The notes below the pieces were generated by a model. It ran no database searches. It worked only from the letters and a program-made list of their open reading frames with translations, and had not been told where the DNA came from. From Calothrix sp. PCC 6303 (lineage in GTDB: Bacteria > Cyanobacteriota > Cyanobacteriia > Cyanobacteriales > Nostocaceae), in contig NC_019751.1 in the NCBI RefSeq assembly GCF_000317435.1, positions 620,001-684,000 of the forward strand: DNA of 64,000 bases, written 5' to 3'. How positions within the stretch are numbered: position 1 is the first letter of the stretch; every line of letters begins with the position of its first letter. This document shows, in pieces, positions 1-7,874 of this stretch. The position numbers were made by a program, and so were the translations under genes.

Positions 1-621
1 GGGATCAACAGCTAAACGTTCTCCAGTTTCCGCACGGTAAGCTTCATTTGGTCCTACATAGATATTATGCTTACCTAAACCTGTAGATTTCCAACTGGTT
101 CCTTTATTCTCAGAAACCATCACCTCCCCTGCATATGTAGATTTAATTTTATTATCTTTATCTTTAAAGTCAGAATTTTTGCTTTTGATGGCAACATATA
201 TGCGGTTGGGTTTAGTTGGATCTAATGCTAAACTTTCAACTCCCACACCACCAATGGCAAAATTAGTATCAAACATATCCATCAAAGGAATCCAGGAATT
301 ATTCCCCCGATTAAACCTATAAATTCCCCCGACATCGGTACGAACATAGACATCATAAGGTGCAATTGGGGAAGTAATTAAACCTGTGACATAACCCATT
401 CCCTGAATGTTTACATTTCGCCAATTGAATAGATTTTTACTTATTGGTGACTTGACTTTAGGGACATTTGGTGGTGCTTTTGCTTGCACTAATAGTGGTG
501 ATGAAATAGTTTGTGAATTATCGGTAATTACTGAAATTTGATTACAACCTGGGAGGATAAATAATCCCAGAATAGTAGTAAATAAGACTGAAAAGGATAC
601 TTTAAGTTGATAATGCACCAT
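1..621 (-). CDS. GH74-like / BNR-repeat lipoprotein, N-terminal part (cut by window edge)
   Basis: This reading frame starts at the ATG at 619-621 and stays open for 207 codons to the window edge, so only the N-terminal part is visible. It opens with a lipoprotein signal: a hydrophobic stretch followed by the lipobox LPGC near residue 25. The mature part resembles the first blade of GH74 xyloglucanase/oligoxyloglucan hydrolases: WRNVNIQGMGYVTGL, YVRTDVGGIYRFN, SWIPLMD, GVESLALDPTKPNRIYVA and GERLAVDP follow in family order. Members of that family cleave beta-1,4-glucans with a double beta-propeller. Catalytic residues lie outside or late in the visible part, so activity cannot be judged; it could instead be a non-catalytic sortilin-like BNR protein on the cell surface. 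Confidence 0.7.
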   Translation of the reverse strand, partial: MVHYQLKVSFSVLFTTILGLFILPGCNQISVITDNSQTISSPLLVQAKAPPNVPKVKSPISKNLFNWRNVNIQGMGYVTGLITSPIAPYDVYVRTDVGGIYRFNRGNNSWIPLMDMFDTNFAIGGVGVESLALDPTKPNRIYVAIKSKNSDFKDKDNKIKSTYAGEVMVSENKGTSWKSTGLGKHNIYVGPNEAYRAETGERLAVDP

Positions 622-738
622 ATAATCACCTAATAAGTTCCTCCAACCTACAGTTCGCAAACTACGTACGCAATGACAATATTATTCTTTTAGCACGAAA
701 TAAAATTGGATGCTCCCATCGGTGGGGAAAATTCCCTA

Positions 739-2334
739 TTATTCTAGATTGCAAAGGGGTTTAAACGAAAAATCCAAAATCTTGTCGATGTTGGGTTCTA
801 ATATATTACAAATATCTTGTTCTGTCAGTTCATTTCCGAAATTTGATAATTTACTCACTAGCTGTGAGATTTTTTTGTATTTTGCGTGATATTCTCTATC
901 TAAATCCTTATATTCATAAGATTTGCCTACCGCATCAGAGGTAAAAACATGAGCTAGTGTTAAAAGTAAACAAATTCCACTGTGGCTGAAGGAATTATAT
1001 GTAGTGCCTACGAGTTTATATTCTCCTGTTTCTTCCTCCCAGTATTCAGTATGGGAGTATTCTTTTCGATAGCCGTCTAATATTTGCTTAGTTATAGTTT
1101 TTTGCTCATATCCGACAATTTCTGAAACCTTTTTCTTTTTGCCATAATGACCATGCTTTGACAAATTTTTTAACCCTTTAAAGACATTACTAGTATCACG
1201 CCATTCTGTTTTCTCTATTATTATCGGACGATCGTAATCTGGTACATGATCATAAATGGTTTTAAAATTAGGAACCGATTTGTATATTGCCTTTGATTTT
1301 TTTTGTGTTACCTTTTCATGATATGATACAGTACATTCATTGATTAACTTATTGATCTGAGTATGAATTAGTTGTTTGAGAGCATCAGGTTTATCTTGTT
1401 CTCGTCCCAATAAAAAATTTATATATTCCCAAAGTTCGTCACAAGCTTGATTTAAGTTTTGATAATCACTTGATTCACCAGTGGGCTTTTGACAAGCTAT
1501 ATTTGCAAGCAGCTTTACTATCTCAAATTTAGCTTGATAGGTAAACTCATGAGATATTTTTTTCTTCTGTGAATTTAGGAAATTATCAAATTTTTTTGCT
1601 TCTTTACTCTCTAGCATCTGGCAAGAGAGTTTCATTAACTCATAAACGCCTTCTCCTGTCCAACAACTAATTTTAGCAATTTTGGGGTGATTTGTATTTC
1701 CTAAAACATCAGCATGTACTTTGGTAATTTTGTCTATAGCATCAGATATATTTTCATATGAAGCTATTTGATTTTCGCAATTTTCCTTATTTACAAACAT
1801 ATTAAAAATGTAAATCAGCTGACTATGCATATTTAATAAATCTTTCAAATAGAAACAGTCATCACGTAAAAATTGCTTATCTGGAGCTATCAAATAAAAA
1901 ATTATGTCTGGCTGAAATTGTTTTTGTTTATATTGATCAATGCTAAATATTTGTTTTTGATAATCTTGATTTTTAATATATTGAGTGATTATAAGACTCT
2001 CAACAAAAGGAAAATCTTCTACTTGTTCTAAACCAAGTGCAACTCGATTGTAGTTTTCTAATCTATCGTCACTACAAACACCAGGTAAATCAAAATATTC
2101 TATCCCAACTGGAAATTGAATGAAGTTAATTTCATTAGTACAGTCTTGATGTCCTGATGATGGCATTAGGTTATCAATTCCTGTCAAGCAATTTCCTAGT
2201 GTTGTTTTGCCACTTCCAGTCCTACCAGTTACAACGATTTTGATGTCACATATTTTCTTAGGAGATGTAGCTAAACTTTCAATAAAAAATTTAGATCTAA
2301 TTGCAGAGAGAGATGGTTGATTAAGTTTAAACAT
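739..2334 (-). CDS. P-loop GTPase, paralog 1 of a tandem pair
   Basis: A 531-residue protein with a GTPase domain at about residues 30-230. The P-loop GRTGSGKTT is at 37-45, a likely switch I threonine is in DCTNE (64-68), and G3 is DLPG at 82-85. The usual G4 (N/T-K-x-D) is not seen; the equivalent strand ends FNMFVNKEN. ISCWTGEG looks like G5. The C-terminal half (about 290-531) is helical and charged with one hydrophobic stretch, GICLLLTLAHVF, that might contact a membrane. The next gene upstream (2559-4232) is a clear paralog in the same orientation, 224 bp away. Function is not known; dynamin-, IRG- or AIG1-like large GTPases are the nearest comparisons, by inference only. Confidence 0.75.
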   Translation of the reverse strand: MFKLNQPSLSAIRSKFFIESLATSPKKICDIKIVVTGRTGSGKTTLGNCLTGIDNLMPSSGHQDCTNEINFIQFPVGIEYFDLPGVCSDDRLENYNRVALGLEQVEDFPFVESLIITQYIKNQDYQKQIFSIDQYKQKQFQPDIIFYLIAPDKQFLRDDCFYLKDLLNMHSQLIYIFNMFVNKENCENQIASYENISDAIDKITKVHADVLGNTNHPKIAKISCWTGEGVYELMKLSCQMLESKEAKKFDNFLNSQKKKISHEFTYQAKFEIVKLLANIACQKPTGESSDYQNLNQACDELWEYINFLLGREQDKPDALKQLIHTQINKLINECTVSYHEKVTQKKSKAIYKSVPNFKTIYDHVPDYDRPIIIEKTEWRDTSNVFKGLKNLSKHGHYGKKKKVSEIVGYEQKTITKQILDGYRKEYSHTEYWEEETGEYKLVGTTYNSFSHSGICLLLTLAHVFTSDAVGKSYEYKDLDREYHAKYKKISQLVSKLSNFGNELTEQDICNILEPNIDKILDFSFKPLCNLE

Positions 2335-2380
2335 AATGCGTATAAAAATTAGAGCGATGATGATACATGTGAAAAATGTA

Positions 2381-2402
2381 GAGACGCGACATGTCGCGTC
2401 TC
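2381..2402. repeat. 22-bp perfect palindrome of a dispersed family
   Basis: GAGACGCGAC is followed directly by its reverse complement through an AT centre, giving a perfect 22-bp palindrome between the two GTPase genes. Related copies are at 13578-13599, 18605-18633, 30873-30892, 54291-54312, 54418-54437 and, split by an insertion, 57456-57552. It could fold as a hairpin and attenuate transcription between the genes. Confidence 0.8.
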
Positions 2403-2483
2403 AATGCCATATGTAAAGCGGTATTACAATAACATCCGCTTTTCTTTGATGCCTTAAGGCTTTACGCGTCTACCTTACATTGC

Positions 2484-2535
2484 TAATGACAAAACTCCAT
2501 TCTTTGCGAAAGACGAGGTTTAAGTGAATTTATTT
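2484..2535. repeat. Dispersed repeat, inverted copy at about 46136-46182
   Basis: The words GACAAAACTCCA and GACGAGGTTTAAG followed by TTTATTTAAAC recur in inverted order at 46136-46182. Shorter pieces (ATAGACGAGGTTTA) occur near 52917 and 46231. The copies share only blocks, so this is a degenerate dispersed repeat of unknown origin. Confidence 0.5.
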
Positions 2536-2558
2536 AAACTACAGATAGCTTACTAAAA

Positions 2559-4232
2559 TTAATTAGATTTTAAATTCGTAACTAATATATTTTCAATTAA
2601 CTCAATAAGCTGTTGTTCTGTATTTGCTATGGAATTGTTATCTAGTAAATGTTCAATTTTATCTTTTACAGGTTCTAACTTAAGCTCAATATAATTTTCG
2701 GAATTGCTGATACAATTTTGCAAAGAAGAATCGGAATTAAGACAATGCTTTTGTACGCCATATCCCAAAGCCAGGATGAATTTAATGACAGGATAACTAC
2801 CTTGGAGATACTCTTGACCAACTATTTTTTCTACCTCTCCCACTACAGCTTGAACTGTATCAATTATTTTTGTTTCATAGCCAACAAACCGCTCTTCTAA
2901 CCTTTCAATAGGTTTTCTTACTTTCTCAGTGACAACTTCAGGATCAAAATAACTTCCTAAGCCAAAAAAACTTGTCGTCATATTTATTAATTTTTTAAAA
3001 CCACCTAATTTATTGACTTTAGTTTCATTAATTTCTATGTAATCTACCACGGAAACATATTCAAATATAGGTTCTTTCTGGGTAATCTCTTTTGTTTCGG
3101 TAATTTTATCTCTTGCTTTTATAGCTTTTGTCCGCTGTTTCTTAATTTCGTTATTAGTTAATTCAATTATTTGATTTAATTCTGCCTTGATTTTAACTAA
3201 GTCCTCTTGGCTTTTGAAAGTTTCAACTCCATAAGAACTAATAGCAATAGCAGCAGTCTTTAATAAATCTTCTCCACCAGCTTGTTCATTAATCTTTTTG
3301 CTTGCTAGACGGCAAGCAATCTTAATTAATGTTTTAAGATAGCGAGAGTCTCTTTCTTTTTGTGCGAATTCTTTTAAATCGCTACGCAATACCTCTTCAA
3401 TATTGCCCAGTTTCTCTTGAGGTAAAATTTGACAAATCTCAGAGGTAATTTCATTAATTCCGTTACCAGCTTTGGCATTAAAAGTTATGATTGCTGGATT
3501 TTGTTGAGTTTCAAATACTTCTTGATATATTTTGCTAATTCCAGCTTTCACATCTTCTATATTCTGTTTAGTTGATTTCATTGTCTTTGTTCTTTCATCA
3601 CAAAACATATTCAGAGCAAAAATAACTTTGTTTTGTTGATGATATTGTTGATTATTTTTCAGTAATGCTCGTAAATATTTTTTATCACTCCGTATAAATT
3701 GCATATGAGGAGCAATGACATAAAGAATTACATCAGCTTTAACTTTGTTTTGAGTAGCTTCAGATTGCCAATTATCAACGCTAATGGTTTTTGTTTCTGG
3801 AGATTCTGGGTTAGAGTAATCTATTTTTTGGAACTCTTTAATCGCCTTGATCCCATCATCCTCATCTTCAATTTGTGGCATTAGCAAAGTAGCACGATTA
3901 ATATTTTCATATTCCTCACTACTTCCTGCACCAGGTAAATCAAAATAGTAGAGATTACTTGCTAATCGAAAACAACCTACACTATCTGTACAATCTATAT
4001 TACCTGTGGATTTCATCACATCTTGCTCAATAAGACGATTTCCCAGATAAGTCTTACCTGCGCCAGTGCGTCCGGTAACATATAAATTTACAGGACTTGC
4101 AAATAATTTATTATTTTTATTCAAAGCACCAATTAGCTTTTTCGATTCAAGATCACTTAGATTAATTATTTCTAAAATTTCCGGTTGATCTTGAAAAATA
4201 GAGAGAAGATTATTTAGAGCTTGGTTAGACAT
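2559..4232 (-). CDS. P-loop GTPase, paralog 2 of a tandem pair
   Basis: A 557-residue paralog of the neighbouring 531-residue GTPase. G1 is GRTGAGKTY at 54-62, DCTDS carries the likely switch I threonine, and G3 is DLPG at 98-101. Both proteins share the line ADVILYVIAPHMQFIR/DIIFYLIAPDKQFLR after G3 and an NMF at the G4 position (ALNMFCDER here) instead of NKxD; FNAKAGNG looks like G5. The C-terminal region is helical, with conserved GYE and Y-rich segments matching paralog 1. It lies upstream of paralog 1 in the same direction, so the two may be cotranscribed and act as a heteromeric pair. The biological role is unknown. Confidence 0.75.
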   Translation of the reverse strand: MSNQALNNLLSIFQDQPEILEIINLSDLESKKLIGALNKNNKLFASPVNLYVTGRTGAGKTYLGNRLIEQDVMKSTGNIDCTDSVGCFRLASNLYYFDLPGAGSSEEYENINRATLLMPQIEDEDDGIKAIKEFQKIDYSNPESPETKTISVDNWQSEATQNKVKADVILYVIAPHMQFIRSDKKYLRALLKNNQQYHQQNKVIFALNMFCDERTKTMKSTKQNIEDVKAGISKIYQEVFETQQNPAIITFNAKAGNGINEITSEICQILPQEKLGNIEEVLRSDLKEFAQKERDSRYLKTLIKIACRLASKKINEQAGGEDLLKTAAIAISSYGVETFKSQEDLVKIKAELNQIIELTNNEIKKQRTKAIKARDKITETKEITQKEPIFEYVSVVDYIEINETKVNKLGGFKKLINMTTSFFGLGSYFDPEVVTEKVRKPIERLEERFVGYETKIIDTVQAVVGEVEKIVGQEYLQGSYPVIKFILALGYGVQKHCLNSDSSLQNCISNSENYIELKLEPVKDKIEHLLDNNSIANTEQQLIELIENILVTNLKSN

Positions 4233-5219
4233 AGCATATTACTTTAGTCACAATAATTTGTATTCCCCACAGTTGTTAACTTTGCAAATTAAATAATTTA
4301 CAAAAATGCTTAACTACCAATTAATATAGTAGTTTTGAGACAATACATACTCAAATATTGTCACACAAACTATTGAACTATCTCAGTAATGATACTGATT
4401 TAGTCATTCACCGCAAAATACATGGCTTGATAAACTATTCGTGATTGAGGGATAATATTAATCAAGCGATCGCTACAGTGGTAAACTACGCATAATTGAT
4501 TCGCACCCTTTCCCAGCGTTACCCATACAGCAAATCAACGAGAATCAAGTTACTTGATATCAAGTCGAAAATATTATTATTCACCCACACGCATACAAAA
4601 CCATCATTAGATCTAAAGTCATACTGATATAGATAGACTCAAGATATAGGAATCCGGTTTGATTTTTGTTGGCGTAGTCTGTGCTTTGCACTTACAAAAT
4701 TAGGTATTTGTAGGGTGCGTTAGCATTTCGCATAACGCACCATTCTCAAGGGTTTGGTGCGTTATGCTGTCGCTCAGGGAACACCAAAAAATAAATTACC
4801 CAATAAATAATGGTGGGTTACGGACTATCGTCCTAACCCACCCTACAAATTAAAGACTTTTTTATTTGGAAGTCCCTAACACACCCTACGTATCTTTTCA
4901 AAAATCAAATATGAGTCCTATATAATTTGTTAACGTTAGCACGGTAAAAAACAGCAAAATTTTTATTCCTAACTCTAACCTATGACTGATGTTAGTAGCA
5001 AGAGAATAAATTAAGTTGGATATAATGCTCAAAACAAGTAAAACCTTTATTTAATCATTAGCAAATTCGACTTGGCTTCCATTCAGTGATATTAAATTTA
5101 TTTGTAAAACTGTGCAAGATAAATAAATTAAAAGTGGCTATTGACCGTGAACTGAGTTAATTGCTTAGTCATTAATATCCAATGAAACATGAGACATAAA
5201 ATTTAGGAGGAAAGTATAT
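4233..5219. other. Long intergenic region
   Basis: About 990 bp without a convincing gene, between the divergently transcribed GTPase pair and the BON gene. It holds a HIP1 site near 4465 and the 278-bp MITE-like element at 4645-4922. The promoters of both flanking units should lie here, but no box was assigned with confidence. Confidence 0.6.
4645..4922. mobile_element. MITE-like element, long copy
   Basis: It is bounded by imperfect inverted repeats: TATAGGAATCCGGTTTGATT on the left and the reverse complement of AATCAAATATGAGTCCTATA on the right. The interior carries nested hairpin words, GTAGGGTGCGTTAG, TAACGCACC and AACCCACCCTAC. It has no coding capacity. A 151-bp relative is at 35386-35536 and a relative with a different interior at 16701-16938. 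TA target duplication is possible because the ends read TATA, but this was not proven. Confidence 0.7.
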
Positions 5220-5636
5220 ATGAGTTGCTTAAAAAGGCAGTTTAAACAGTCTGAAAATTCACAAAAAAACATAGACCAAAATAGTGATAACAAAAGTGCT
5301 GTTGAGGAATCGATGAGTCCAGGACTGACGGGTGAATATGACTGGGAATTACGTGAAAAAGCAGGAATGCGTCAACCTCCAGTCTCTCCCGAGCACATGG
5401 GACTTGATGCTGAATACGATGCCAATGGTTTAGCCAAGCGAGTAGCTGCTGCTTTTGATAAACATCCGGATATTCAGGATGTTCAAACTTTAGAAATCTT
5501 TCAAGATGGTTGTAAAATTATACTTAAGGGATCATTACCCAATCAGTCTATTCTTGAACAAATGATCCATGTAGCTAGTAAGGTAGACGGTACAAAAGCT
5601 GTAGATACTTCGCAAGTGGAAATTAAAGCTAATTGA
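5220..5636 (+). CDS. BON domain protein
   Basis: A 138-residue soluble protein. The C-terminal 70 residues form a BON domain: LAKRVAAAFDKHPDIQDV, then a strand with DGCKIILKGSLPNQ and a second helix ending in VDGTKAVD. BON domains are thought to bind phospholipid or other ligands in the envelope, but no signal peptide is present here. The N-terminal part is polar and probably disordered. The start is well supported by the Shine-Dalgarno sequence AGGAGGAAA seven bases upstream. A hairpin follows the gene at 5705-5729. The exact role is unknown. Confidence 0.85.
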   Translation: MSCLKRQFKQSENSQKNIDQNSDNKSAVEESMSPGLTGEYDWELREKAGMRQPPVSPEHMGLDAEYDANGLAKRVAAAFDKHPDIQDVQTLEIFQDGCKIILKGSLPNQSILEQMIHVASKVDGTKAVDTSQVEIKAN

Positions 5637-5704
5637 TAATACAGTTAAGTAGTCAGACAAAAGTGAATTACACTACCTTATTGCGTAGTTCACTTATACC
5701 AAAT

Positions 5705-5729
5705 CCCCGACTTTTTCAAAAAGTCGGGG
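5705..5729. terminator. Hairpin between convergent BON and amylase genes
   Basis: CCCCGACTTTTT and AAAAAGTCGGGG form a 12-bp perfect stem around a single base. It sits between convergent stops at 5636 and 5755 and is a likely bidirectional terminator. Similar GC-rich hairpins lie at 35985-36017 and 56478-56510. Confidence 0.7.
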
Positions 5730-5754
5730 GTTTAAGGCAACATCAAAAATAGTG

Positions 5755-7233
5755 TTATTCTTCTACCCAAACGGATACCGAACCAGCATTACATCTAAAG
5801 TCACCCCAACCATGTTCATTGGTTTGCACGGGTTCCTTGATATGTTCTGTGATATCTACAAATTTGGCGTTTGGTTTGCCAACTTCCATGGCTTTGAAAC
5901 CATCATCACCACTGCTTAAAATTACTGCCATTGCTTTAGGGTGTTCTTCATCCCCTAAACGAGTCCAACCAATGGTGTTTTCGTGATCAAAGTAATCATA
6001 CTGTTCACCATAGGCGAAATCTTTGCGAGCATAAAGGAATTTATCAATAATCCAGTTGTGGGATGGCATCACAACGTCATATTCCTGCCCATCGTTTCCT
6101 GAGTCTGTATATTCAGTTCCATAATAGTCTGGATAAAATACGCAGGGATAACCTTCACGACGCAGAAGAATAATTGCGTATGCTAGGGGTTTAAACCAAG
6201 GTTCAACAACTGATTCTAAGGCTTGTAATGCTTGGGAATCGTGGTTTGCTACAAAGGTTACAGCATGGCTAGGATCTTGCTGCATTAGGGTACCATCTAG
6301 AATTTTCCGCATGTCGTAGCTATTACCAGCTTTGCTTGCGTAGTGGAAATTGTAATGTAGTGGTACGTCAAATAAATCTACTTTACCCTGGGTGTTAGCG
6401 ATATATGCGTGAAGTGCTTGAATATCTGGATCCCAATATTCACCGACTGCAAATAATTCCTTACCTGCAAATTCGTTCATTTTATCCAGCCAGATGGGGA
6501 AGAACCACGCAGGGATATGTTTCACCGCATCTAAGCGGAATCCTTTTGCACCTGTGGTTTCGATATACCATTTACCCCATTCGATGAGTTGGTTGCGTAC
6601 TGATTCTTCTTCAAAATCTAAGTCGCATCCCATCAAATAATCAAAGTTACCGTTTTCTAAGGCAACGTAATCATCAAAGGATTTGCCTTCAAAAACATAA
6701 ATTGTGGAGTCGTCTCCTTGATTATTGTCATTATAATCAATGGCATCAAAGTGCCACCAATGCCATTCAAAATCTGAATATTTACCTTGACGGGCAGAAT
6801 ATTTAAAATGTGTATAGGTTTTAATTTCGTGTAAATCACCTTTTGGCTCAACTCGATTATCACGGGGATAGGGAGTTGCCTTCATTACCTCTGCTTCGTC
6901 ACCACCCATGAGATGGTTGAAAACTATGTCAACATAAGGACCAATTCCTACTTCTTTTAGTGCGTTCAAAGCATCTAAATATTCTTGCCGAGTTCCATAT
7001 TTTGTGCGTACTGATCCTTTCTGATCAAATTCGCCTAAATCATACAAATCGTAAACTCCGTAGCCTACGTCCATACCGCCACCAATACCCTTGTAACCAG
7101 GTGGTAGCCAAAGAGCATCAAAGCCTGCATCGGCTAACTCTTTAGCACTTTTTTTCAATCTTTTCCAGTGTTTTCCATCATCTGGGATATACCAGTGAAA
7201 AAACTGCATCATCACGCCATTTTGGTACGCCAT
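5755..7233 (-). CDS. Alpha-amylase, GH13 (cytoplasmic type)
   Basis: A 492-residue glycoside hydrolase resembling liquefying-type and cytoplasmic alpha-amylases (GH13 subfamily 5), which cut internal alpha-1,4 bonds of glycogen or starch. The N-terminus NGVMMQFFHWYIPDDG matches the family start. The four GH13 regions are present: DIVFNH (102-107), GFRLDAVKH with nucleophile Asp235, FAVGEYW with acid/base Glu265, and FVANHDSQ with Asp332. There is no signal peptide, so it probably acts on glycogen inside the cell. Length is normal for the subfamily. It is transcribed alone, convergent with the BON gene. Confidence 0.93.
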   Translation of the reverse strand: MAYQNGVMMQFFHWYIPDDGKHWKRLKKSAKELADAGFDALWLPPGYKGIGGGMDVGYGVYDLYDLGEFDQKGSVRTKYGTRQEYLDALNALKEVGIGPYVDIVFNHLMGGDEAEVMKATPYPRDNRVEPKGDLHEIKTYTHFKYSARQGKYSDFEWHWWHFDAIDYNDNNQGDDSTIYVFEGKSFDDYVALENGNFDYLMGCDLDFEEESVRNQLIEWGKWYIETTGAKGFRLDAVKHIPAWFFPIWLDKMNEFAGKELFAVGEYWDPDIQALHAYIANTQGKVDLFDVPLHYNFHYASKAGNSYDMRKILDGTLMQQDPSHAVTFVANHDSQALQALESVVEPWFKPLAYAIILLRREGYPCVFYPDYYGTEYTDSGNDGQEYDVVMPSHNWIIDKFLYARKDFAYGEQYDYFDHENTIGWTRLGDEEHPKAMAVILSSGDDGFKAMEVGKPNAKFVDITEHIKEPVQTNEHGWGDFRCNAGSVSVWVEE

Positions 7234-7567
7234 AATACCTACGTAGTCTCCATTACCCTTGCTAGTTGTTAATTAGTACCCCTGCCATATAATCTGTGAG
7301 AGGGACTGTAAAAGTTGCAATTTATCGGCAGGTCTTAATGGTATTACTGCATCGATACTTAAAACTTTATGAGAGAGTAATTTAAATAGCCATAGTCCAT
7401 GAGGCTGATTCCCTGAAACGTTGTTAGGTATATATATCTCTCTTCTGATATAGTGACAACAATCCGTGTGGACACAGCACTCAGATGCGACGAAACTGCT
7501 ACGCGATCGCTTGTATGTGTTTGCAGTAGTTTTAGCGTGAAACTAAAAACTAAATCAAACACTATAT

Positions 7568-7725
7568 TTATACTTTCAAAGACTTGAGTAGCTGAGTGGG
7601 ACGCGCAAATTGTATATCAGATAAGCGTTCAGGATGATGAATTAAGGAGTAATGTTCGTATTCAAACCAATGCATCTCACCTTTTTCGCGGTTGCAAGTT
7701 TGGCAAATTACCCAGAAAGTTATTG
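7568..7725 (-). pseudogene. Fragment of an HNH/zinc-type small protein
   Basis: The minus strand is open for about 52 codons from the TAG at 7724-7726 to the TAA at 7568-7570, with no good start codon. The translation looks protein-like: WVICQTCNREKGEMHWFEYE, then SLIHHPERLSDIQFARPTQL. The CxxCN-x-x-KG pattern recalls the C-terminal zinc half of HNH nucleases. It is best read as the tail of a gene whose front has been lost, lying in the 620-bp spacer between the amylase and the ATP-grasp gene. Confidence 0.35.
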
Positions 7726-7874
7726 ACGACTATTATCAGCTTGATTCTCTGAAGCGATCGCTTTAGAGTCTGAATAACTATAGAACCTTATTGAGAGGAG
7801 TTTGATCCCAGTTAAATTAATAAACTTAAAAAACAACAGCGATCGCTGAAATTTTGAGATATATAAGAGAAGTA

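Noticed and set aside
7359-7562. A 67-codon open frame on the minus strand upstream of the amylase
   Set aside because: No motif, no ribosome site and poor protein character; read as chance.
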